Source: Xestospongia muta (lineage: Eukaryota > Porifera > Demospongiae > Haplosclerida > Petrosiidae). Taken from it: a stretch of DNA of 64,000 bases. The DNA is taken from positions 4,645,497 to 4,709,496 of the forward strand of contig OY848921.1 in the NCBI GenBank assembly GCA_963693285.1, written 5' to 3'. Below are positions 41,001 through 53,000 of the stretch, one piece after another; position 1 is the first letter of the stretch; each line of letters begins with the position of its first letter. A program made the position numbers and the translations under genes. A model generated the notes under the pieces. The model did no database searches. It saw only the letters and a list, made by a program, of their open reading frames with translations, and was not told where the DNA came from.

Positions 41001-44000
41001 CTGGAGTCGATTTGATTATAATGATCTCTCTAACATGAAGCCTAAGTTTATAGTGTATACATCTGTTAATGCTTCAGATGGTGGAGTTTACACAAGATCC
41101 ACTCTTCAGGTTGCTAATGTCAATGAGACTGATACTGGTAATTACACTTGTACTGGTGTCAATCAAGCTCATGGCGCAATGGGAACACCTGATATTACAA
41201 CTCATACTTTTGAGGTATTGGTTCAAAGTAAGTTATTAAAATACTTATAGCAGGATATAGTTGAAGTCTTACCTGGTACTATCAACAATGCAAAGAATTT
41301 GATATTAAAGGGAAGTGATTTGATTTGTGGTATCTATTTCTTTTAGCTTCTCCTATTGTTTCACTTATATCTGCTGATGTGGAAATTGGAGTACAAGGAC
41401 GGAATATCACTCTCCTGTTTAAAATTACAAGAGATGTTCCTCGAGTGAAACCCCAGGACATTAAATGGTATAGACGCTCTCTGTCAAATGACACAACAGA
41501 GATCTTGGTTAATGACAGCCGTATTATGTTCTCTAACACTCGAGATTCTCTAACTATTTATAATTTAACTTTAAGTGATGAGTTCACTTATATTGTTAAT
41601 GCTACTAATATCATTGGTACTGGATCAAGTTCATTGTTCTTAGACATTGAAGGTATGTAATACTTTAATCTAAAAAGTTGTATATAGAATTGTGTGCATA
41701 CATGTAGTTCTATAACAGTGTATAAGTGATAAATTCTTTATCATTTGCAGTTGCCCCAATAATTACCTACAATTCTGGCATTGTAAGAGTTGTCCAAGGC
41801 GAATTTGCAGTCTTTCATTGTGTAGCTGTATCAGAGCCTGTTCACATTACTAACTGGACATTCAACAATACACCACTAACAAGCTCTGACAAATATTTAA
41901 TCCTGGGTAATGATACAAGTAACAGCAGTCTCACTGTCTTCAATGCAACATTACAAGATAAAGGAGTATACACATGTCATGTTGCTAATGTACATGGTAT
42001 TAGCTCAGGAACTGCTGAACTTCAAGTACAAGGTCAGTCATCATGATAAAACTGCATGCACCTGTACTATTAATACATGTACATATTAGCCTTGTGCCCA
42101 GGCGTTCATGAAAGAAAAGAATGCCTTGTAACTACTGCTTGCATATGCAATTTGTGGTCACCAACTGGTTTTGGAAAGACTTTGCATTTCCAAGCCCTCC
42201 CATTTGTGATGAATCACAAGCTTGTTCTTGTTTGCACTGAGAAGAGTTGTTCTGCATTGATAATAAGTCCTTTATTAGCTCTAATGATGGATCAACCAGT
42301 TATTCGTGATCCCAATTATACTGAACAAGTGTATTGCTCTTTTGCTTGTACTAAATCTCTGCACAAATGATAAACTCAACTGTTTGAAGCCAAAACCTCA
42401 CTTGTGACCCATCAGGAATGGAAGAACTTCTGTAATGAATAAAAAGTCATCAATATTAACCCAACCTATTGATTCATCATTTTCTTTTGAATAATTATGC
42501 CTATGCACAAGCACCAGTTACCAGGCATTCTTTTCCTTCACGAACGCCTGGGTACGAGGATTATCTACATATGAGCTGTCAGGTCCAATTAACAGCTACA
42601 ATTGTATTGTAACTAGTTGTTATAACTACATATGAAATAACATGCATATTTCTTTCATTAGTTCCTCCGTTTATACTTAAACATCCATTGGTCACCACTG
42701 TCCTTGTTCAGAGAACAACAACCTTAACTTGTTGTGCCAATGGGTACCCATCACCACTGTTGTCTTGGCTAAAAGACAACCACCTACTTAATAATGACAA
42801 TAAAACAACTATTTCAAATCACTCGTCACAATCACAGGTCTGTAGTTACCTGACTATCACTGATCTTGTATTTGGAGATGCAGCAGAGTATACATGCAAC
42901 GCTACAAATAAATTAGCAGAGGCTATATCTGTTTCAAGTGATACTATCAAACTTACAGTACAATGTAAGACATATTTACTGTGAATAACTAGTAGTCATT
43001 GATAATGACATTTATGAGAGATATTGTAATGGAGCCAAACCAACAGACCAAGACTATTAGTTTGTTAAACAGCTCATAATATGAAATTCAGATAGAACCT
43101 TTCTTAATTAAACACCATTTTGGTCTAAGTTAATTGTCCTGTATATAGATATTCAGTCCCTTTAATCAAATTCTCATTGGACTATCCTTAATTATTTGGA
43201 AGATGCTTCACATATTAATAAATCTTTCTATTTACTCACTCCTCTTTAATCTAGATCCTCCTGAAGTATTTGAACTTAGTCAACAACAGTACATCAAGAA
43301 TGAGTCTGATTCTTTCTCAATAAAATGTGAAGCATTTGGTGTTCCTTTACCCATTCTGTATTGGCTACCTGGTCCTGTTAATATTACCACATCTATTGGT
43401 GATGGAGATCAGTTTCTCACTGCAACAGAACTTATTACACTACAGAATACACTTGTTAGTTTCAATAGTAGCAGATATTTTCATTTATCAAACCTATGTT
43501 CACTAAATGACTCTGTTGAACCAGTATGTATGCCTGACAACTTTGAGAACAGGTCAGACACTGCTGATTGCAATCTCGCTGGATCAATTTGTCCTGTGCC
43601 GTGTGGTCTAGATATCAGTGTTTCTAATGGGACAGATAAAATGAAAAGACCCTCTATAATTTCAACTCTCACTCTATGTAAGATTACAAAATCAGATGAG
43701 TTGTCGTATACTTGTGTTGCTGTTAATAATATCTCTAACAACATTAATACACCTGAGGCTGTATCAGCTAATCTAATAGTACAAGGTTAGTTGTTATAAT
43801 GATTGCTTTGTTTTGCATATGGTCTTTGTTGTCTTTCTCTGACTGATGATTAATTGCACAATTTTAATAGTGATGTCATTTATATCTCACTTGTATGCAA
43901 CAATTACATCATAGTTCCAGTTAACCTCTATTGTACTTTCCTAAGATAACTGTTAATGCTAGGCTTGTCTGTGACATGGTTGAATGCAATTATTTTTAGT

Positions 44001-47000
44001 TATAAGAGGATTAATAATTTATGTTATTGCGTTTTGTATCTGTTATCTTAGTTGCCCCTATCGTGGTTTCTACTCAAACCAAAGAACAGATTGCATTTCG
44101 TAACCATAATACAACTTTAATCTTTATCATTAATCAAGCCTCTCCTGATGTCCATCCTCAAGACGTTTCATGGTCTTTTAAGGATCCATTCAATAGTGAT
44201 AGTAGACTTATTAATGGTAGTGATTCACATTATGTCTTCTCCTTTGACCGGCGATCTCTCCATATTGTTAATCTCTCTACCCATGATACTGGAACATATA
44301 CACTAACCGCTAGAAATCCAGCTGGTGTTAGCTCAGATACAATCTCTCTGAACGTTCAAGGTATAATATTTGGAAGGTTGAAATAGTCAATAATCTAATT
44401 TAACATGGAGACTAAAGTAAAAAAAAGTAGTCCAATTTTTATTATGCATACTTTGCCTAAACCACAAAAGGTCACATTACAACTAAGAGATTCTAAATTT
44501 TTTTGTTTAATAGATGAGCATATTTTTGTGTCCTTTAGCTTTACCTGAAATAATCAAATTTCCATCAAGTCCAGTTATAGCTACTACCAATGATCAAGTC
44601 AAGCTGGATTGTTTTGCTGATGGCTCTCCACTACAAAATGTCAGCTGGTTCTTTACAAATGCCAGCAACATCACTGTATTCTCCATTCATTATCTTACGG
44701 ACAATGTGACTGATGTAGAAGTTTATGTAGAAAATCTTAACAAGACTCTGATTAAATCTCAATACTTAATCCATCCTCCTGATGCTAATCGAAGTACTCA
44801 GTTTTATGGACAGTTAACTATACGAAATATCACTCCATTTCAGGCTGGACATTATCAGTGCCGTCTTGCAAATATATATGATGTAGAGTCAGATACTGTC
44901 CAAGTTAAAGTTCAATGTAAGTGATGTTATTATTAATACATAATGTTAATACATGCATTATGAATAAAATATTATACACTCTAACTTTTATAGTATTCCC
45001 AAATTTTATAAGAGACCCAGCTAAAACTACGTGTACAGCGGGAGGCCAATGTAACATGACCTGTCTGTCTATGGGAGTACCTGCTCCAAATGTGATATGG
45101 TTTCAAAATGGCTATAGAGTCATAGAGACTTCATATATCAGCTTCAATTCCTTACTGACATATTCACAGACTCTATCCAGTTTCTTAATTAGTTTTGTGA
45201 CCTTGAATCATTCTGGCAACTACCATTGTTTAGCATCTAACTTTCTAAAGACCAATGAGAATGCTACATCTAATAACGCCACACTAGAAGTTCATTGTAA
45301 GTTAATGTGAAGATTTATACTGGTATACTATTGAGCTAGTGTACTGACTTAAAGACTATTGATTAAGCCTTTTCATTCTTTATATTTTACAGACCCACCT
45401 TCAATCCAAACTCCAGTTGCTGATATGATAGTCAATGAAACATTTACGGCCATACTCAAATGTACTGTGTCTGGCATCCCCAAACCCAACATTATTTGGT
45501 CTCGATTTAGGAATGAGTCTAAAATCACTGATCTTCAACATGATGGAAGCAAGTTTAACATATCAGAGTTAGAGGATAAAGGCCAACTTGGACTGGTTGT
45601 TGTAAATAGCACTATCGTGATACTAAATGCAAATAAGAGTGATGAACTATATTATCGATGTACTGGAGTTAATGGTGTTACCAATCTTATTGATGCTAAA
45701 AGTAGTTCAACTGCTACTCTTAAAGTACAAGGTACTTTGTGTTTAAATGCCTGTTAATATAATAAGTCAGCTATGTATTATTGTATTTAGTGCTATTAAA
45801 ATAAGCTTTGAATTGCAGGCTTGGCTATGTATTTTTACAATATGTGTTTTAATATTTCATTTGAACTTTCCCTTAGTCTACTATTACCTCTCTGTCTTCA
45901 TCAATATAGTACCACCTACAGTGTTCAACACTTTGTCAGAAGAAACCTACTCTAAAGGGGAGGAAGTGGTCATTTCCTTTAATATCTTGCAAGCCTCACC
46001 ACCTGTTAAATTAGATGATATTTACTGGTATTTTACAGGAGTTCAGACTGGTGCTCAGGAGATACCTCTCAATATTAGCTGTGCTGGTATTAACAGTACT
46101 TGTGAGGAGAGATATAAGCGCTATAATTTCTCCAGTGATCTTACAACTTTAACTATATCCAATACTCAAGTTGAAGACTATGGTCAATTTCGAATAAAAG
46201 CTGTTAATCCTGCTGGTGACAACTCTGCTGTGTATAATCTGTTTGTACAAGGTCAGAATTTATGCTTAAGCGTAATTATTAAATATGGTTAGGGCATTTG
46301 TTGTACACTGTAAAAATTGATACGTGCTGAAAATTGTGTAATCCAAAATTCATGTGAATTACTCACTCTAGTAGTATACCTTACCAACAAATAATAATTC
46401 ACATGAATTCTAGATTCCATAATAATCCGTCCATGTAAGCTACAAATTGGTTGTTAAAATAACTGAATAATTTTTAGTGTGCTTATTAGATTTTCAAACA
46501 AATTTACACAATAAATTATTTGAAAGTAATACTCTAATTTTTCAAAATTCCTCTAAAAACAAATCTAGAGTAGGGGAAATGAGTAAGACCATATATGACC
46601 ATATATGACGTGACATATATGGTCTTCCAACCTATATATCACGTCATGACTGCTCCAAAGTTACTTCAATCCTTTCAAAATGTTTATGATTATGTCAAAT
46701 GGAAGGGAGGAAAGAAGACACTGTAAATTTAGGCAATATTATTTTATATCTGACTACATGATGTTTGATTGATCCCTGTACTTTAGTTCCTGCACAGCTC
46801 AATATCACTAGTGGAGACACTAAAAATCTACGAGAAGGTGACAACATCACTTTAATCTGTGTTGCTGATGGAATTCCAAGACCTACTATCATATGGTTTT
46901 TTAAAGAGACAATAATTAATCTCAAACCAAGAGTTGAAATAATTCCTACATACCAAAGGGCTTTTCGACCTGATGTCCAGCTTGTTCCTGGCAATAATAC

Positions 47001-50000
47001 CATTATCAGTTCTCTAATTGTCATAAATGTAGATCGTGAAGCTGATGGAGGGCGCTATGTGTGCCAAGCATCTAATACCATTGGTTCACCACAATTACTT
47101 CAACAACCTTTTATCCTCAATATTACAGAAAGTATGATCACTGACTACTCATACACTTGTACATGTTTGAAGTTTGAACAGTGTTTTACATGCCTCAGTA
47201 AATAGAGTGTTTTTGTGCAAATTATTGCTATATAAGTGTTTATTTCATTCTGTTTTCATTTAGATGTGATTGATCACTGTGCATCGAACCCATGCAAAAA
47301 TGGAGGTATTTGTTTCAACATGGGAACTACATATATTTGTCAATGTCGTAAATTGGGAAATAAAGTTTTTGATGGCAAGAATTGTGAAAGAGGTACACAT
47401 TATTGTTTAGTATTATAAATATGTTAGCTACTTTGTATAAGAAGTATACAGACATTCTGCAATGGTTGGGAATTTTTAACTCTTCCCTTATGCATACAAG
47501 TTATAATCCAATGGCAAATCAGTAATTATAAATTAATATTGTGCCAAGTAGTGACCACATAGTCAAATTGTAATTAAACCACATCCGTGATCATCAACAT
47601 AATTGAATAAATTGATGTGTATGGTTACACTACTTATTTTTACCTTTGTCTATAGAGACAACCATCACCATAGCTCCCCAATTTCTTGAAGAACCCGAAC
47701 CTAAATTTGAAAAGCTATTTGCTAAAGTTACATTGATTTGCAGAGCATCAGGTGTACCACCTCCAATAATAAAGTGGTATAAAGACGATGGACCTGATCC
47801 TATTAGCTTTGAAGGAACATACATCATTGATCAAGTTCAGCTTCCTCAGAGAGGACGATATTACTGTACTGCTGAAAATGTAGTAAACACTATAACATCA
47901 ACTAGAGCACTTGTTAATATTATAGGTAATTGTGACAATATACTGACTGCACATAGAAACCCATCATACAGTACAATAGAATACATTACAAACCCATCAC
48001 AGTGTATGTAAATAATGTATACAATGATATATTGATGGTAACATTAATAAATGAATTAACTGATTGATAGTAGCTATAACGTAACCTATTAATGATATAA
48101 TAGAGTAAGTTTAGGTGTTTTTATTCTGTTAGCATGATCCTTTATAATTGTGGCTATAAATAGATTTTGAAACAAGTATTGATTGTGTTTTGATATAAGA
48201 GTGATGTTAATGCCTTACTCATTATCTACTTCTTTTCTTACATCAATAGATGTTGTAGAGTACACTGCTAACCTGACTATCCCAATTTCATCCTATATTA
48301 CTTCTACTGATGTGACCAAGACATCAGATGAAATTGTTAATCAGGTCAGTAAACTCTTACATGTACACTTGTGCAGTTATACACATATTATTATTAAAAC
48401 ATTTTTTACGGCTACATTTTAAAGAATAATGTTAATAGTTATCATCCCATTGTTTCAACCAACTAAAATTCAATTGTGTTTTTAGTTCTGACTAACTTCT
48501 AAATTTAAAAGATCTATTTGGCATATAATTTGTTAATAATTTAATTGTTTTTAATGAGAAAAGGTATACAACAATTAATGGCATCCTATCCATTATTACC
48601 CTTATAATATAGATTAATGCAAGGAATGCTGGTAAAGGCGTTGGAAATGGTACCTTTTTCTTTATTGAACGAAAAGGGACACCAACGTAAGTATTGCTAA
48701 TGAAGGAGATTCCATTCACTTTCTTGTTCATATATTCTAGTAACCACACTACTAATGTCACAGTTCCTATTATAGTCACTATTAGAGTCGTAGGACAGGC
48801 TAATGAAGAATTAAGAAAAGAAGTGGAGGAAGCTGTGAAACAGTTTGGTTACGAACTGCAGATTAATGAAGATGGAGCTGTGCTTCGATTCAGTAAGTCA
48901 CCCAAATTCCTGTTAAAACATTATGTGTATTTATATAGCCTGGTATGCTAAGCAGTCCTAAGATTGTTCTCTAATATATGGGTATATGTTTGCTTTCTGT
49001 CATTTTATTATGCAAGAATCTGACTGATGACTAAAATTACAACCAATGAACTTAATTTGCTCTTACCTTGACTGCTTTGACCAAGCACTGTAGTTAAACA
49101 TAATGGAACATGTTGTGTTCTATTAAAGTGTTTAATTTGTGAATAGTTTTCAGTCAGTACATTAGTACATGAAGCCAATCTTCAGCCAATATTTTATAAG
49201 TTATAATCTTATGTATTACATGCATTAGTGCACAAAATAAGACTATTTATTTCATATTTAGACTACTGTCCACCTGAATCTACCAGACTACCATCCCCTG
49301 ATGGAAATACAAATCTAGACTTAGTTGTTAAATGGCCAGAGACACTGTTAGGACGAAGTGTTTCGTTATCTTGTCCCTGTGGTTTTCAAATAACTTCAAC
49401 AGCTCTAATAGCTAGAAGGAATTGTAGCGGTAATTTTGTTACAGGTGCTGTATGGGATTCTCCTAACACTGTACCATGTCAATTCTCTATCACAGCTAGA
49501 CGTCTCTGTAAATTATCAGAAGTAAGTATTACATGTTTATTGAGGTACATGATTCATGAGAAATGTGGTCAAAGTGCTTTATCTAAGAAACTAGCTCTGT
49601 AATGAACTACTATTCTTGGAATGTAGTGATATCTCTAAACAATAGAGCCATTATTTTGACATGGACTCATATCCGGGTGTTCAACAATGGAAGGAATGTC
49701 TGGTAACTACTGCTTGCTCATGTGTGTAATTTCTTAAATTATGCAATATAATGATATCATAACTACAACAGTTTTTAACCGAATGACAAATCAACTTGCT
49801 AGGCTTCTACTATATAATCATGTCTTTACTGGAGTTTAAATATGGTTTCAAACAGGCAAGTTTGTCATTGTCCAGAGACTTTGTGCTTGTACAAAGGGTG
49901 GTAACATGTTTAGTACAAGTGGAGTCCAAAGTGAAAGGGCTTCACAAATTACTGTTCTGCTCTGGTAGATATCGCCATTACTGGGATCTCTTCATATTTT

Positions 50001-53000
50001 TATCTGTCTCAAATGTAAACCAAGAGCTGTTCTCTTTTAAGAGACAGGTCTAGTATTTCTAGCTGCATTAGAGCATAGGAAAGGGCATGAAAAATTACTA
50101 TCAGAACTACAAGTAGCCGTTATATGTAGCCAAACTTTGCACTGAAAGGAATTCGTACGTCATGCTTCATGGAGGATTCCCAAAGTATGCTATTTTGCAA
50201 CATATCTTGTAAATTATGTACATGCACAACCACTAGTTACCAGGCAACCCTTCCCTTTGTTGAACCCCTGAGTACATGGCTATGCTTTGACAATGTTTGG
50301 CAAATGAATCAGTATTACTGTATTTCCTCGAGTAGACACCACTCTCAATTAGTAGCCTCCCTTTTCTTTGTATGGTATTGAAATTAATACTGTCCTCAAA
50401 TTGACATTGCACTGTAAAAGTCTCTACTACTCATTTTTCCAGTCTAAAAGTTAAGGGATTTTCTCATGTTATTAACAATACAAATAGACATTCTACTACA
50501 ACAAAAGCTTTTATCAGCCATTAAATAGTTAAAGTTTGAGAAATTTTTTGAACAATCAAGTTCACAACCAAGTAATATAATAGTAACATACAATAGCAAC
50601 TTTTTCTTCAACAGAAATGATTATCTGTTTTGCTTGACTGCTTTTGAAGCTTTAGCTATCATATCCAAGCTTATATTTAGAGTTCTGAAGCAACGGTTAA
50701 TTATAAATGTTCAAAATCAATTCCTATATTAGTGGCTTTGATTATTCCTATATTTAAACACCTCCCTTGAATAGTAGCTTCCCCTCTTGGACCTGAATTA
50801 AAATAGACATCACGGCTCTTATTCAAGGAAATACAGTATTGCTGCTGTTATTTTTATGATTGTGCTAATATGTTGTTGTTCTCCATATCAATATAATGAA
50901 ATATCAGCACAGTACTTTATTGGCATAAGTCCCTTTGTTAGATCATATCCATTATGTTTTTTAGTTGACAGACTCTGGATTACGTTTGGAAAGTTTGGAT
51001 GATATCACTAGGACAACAGAAAACCTGGATGATGCTAGTGTATCAGTGACATCATCAGTACTAGATTCTGTACAAAATGATACTGTCGCTAACAATACTG
51101 TGCGTTTAGACTTTCCTGTTTAAATTAATTTATTTACTTGATTTGATTACAGCTAGCAGTTCCTTTTTTTAATGTCACCGACAACATTCTTCATGTAAAC
51201 AGAACTATACTTCAGAGCTCACAAGAGTCCAGTAAATCATCATCAAAGTAAGTACACTAGATTGTTGCAGAACATATTCTGATAGTATCCCCCTGAGTAA
51301 CAAACTACACTAGCAGTTAATCCACTGTTACTATTTTTGGCCTTAGTACCACATTAAAATTCACCAACAATATTTGGTCCTGGTAACTCTCATAAAAAGA
51401 CAAGTGTGTCTTATTATAAAGCAATGTTTAGCCTATTACTATAAGCTATCTAGAACAATTACTTGTCCTATCACTAAAAAACTAGGGCATGTTTTATAGT
51501 GTCATAGGTAAGCCTACAGTTTTTGCTAGTGATTGCTTTGAAATGACAGTGTGTAGTAGGAATTATTTGGAAGCAATAAATCAGGCAATAAGTCAAAGAT
51601 TGCCTGTTCAAGTATGTTGGTGATTTCGCAATTAATGCAAGTTATAGAAATATAGTGGGCATGAACATAAAGAGTAAACATGAGCTGCTTAGTTGTTTTG
51701 TAGATAATATTAGGCTACTAACACAGTTTCCATGGAGATTTCACTGTTTGTCATTATTCATAAGTACTCAGATGTGACTGAACAGACAGTCAAACACTTG
51801 TTCTAGTTCCATACTAATACTTTAGTGTACTATACATACAACCTTTATATTATGGACACTTGTTCTAGTTCCATACTAATACTTTAGTGTACTATACATA
51901 CAACCTTTATATTATGGACATTTGTTCTAGTTCCATACTAATACTTTAGTGTATTATACAACCTCTATATTGAGGACACTTGTTCTTGTCCCATACTAAT
52001 ACTTTAGTGTATTATACATACAACCTTTATATTATGAACATTTGTTCTAGTTCCATACTAGTACTTTAGTGTATTATACAACCTCTACAACAACAACAAT
52101 TCAAAGTTACAAATAAAATTAAACTGTGTGCATTAATCTCTGGCACACACAGCAACCAATATTTTAATTAGCCCACACTGCAAGTGGTATGATTATTTGC
52201 ATCATATATAATAATCGAAGCCGTCAGCTTAGCTACTAGCTTGTGTCTCCCTTCTAGCATTCTTTAATCACTCTGTAAAGACTTTTGAGTTTCTAGTGAT
52301 CAAACCATTATTGATTTTTACTAATAAGGCTCACAATATTTGCTATTTCAAGTTAATTATTTCCTTTTTTGTCCCTGTAACAGTATTCAGTTAGGTTTCC
52401 TACAAGTTGTCTCAAGTTTACCTAATATGGATGAACCCATTATAAGAGACAGTTTTATTGTGATGAATGGACACAATGCTCCAAAATTCTTATCATCAAG
52501 ATTAAATCGTAATGCTCTCATGGCAAATATCTCTTTAACTGAGGAACTTCGTAATTCTGGTAACTATACTGCAGTTTCCTTTTCTGATGATGGACTATTC
52601 ATAAGTCGTGAAAGAGATCATGTCGTGTTGTCTTCAGTATTTGATTTGTCATTCACTGGTATCAGTAATTTATCCTCTCCACTTAACCTTACCTTTCAGG
52701 TAGATGACTTGTGAATGTGCAACTTCCTTGAGGATAGGTTGTATACTATTTATTATTTATTTTATATAGCGTCGACAAACCTCAGAAATAGGTGACCTCA
52801 AATGTGTTTTCTGGGATTCCACACTTGACAGTAAGAATAAGTTTAGAATACATAGTTAGTTATTGTAGTAGTCAAAGTAACTTTGTGTGTAACATCGCTT
52901 TAGTTGACAAAGTTTATAGTTATAGTCAGAGCACATTAATAATCCATTCTATTTACATTGTGCTATAGGTGGTTTTGGAGGCTGGTCTTCAGAAGGATGT

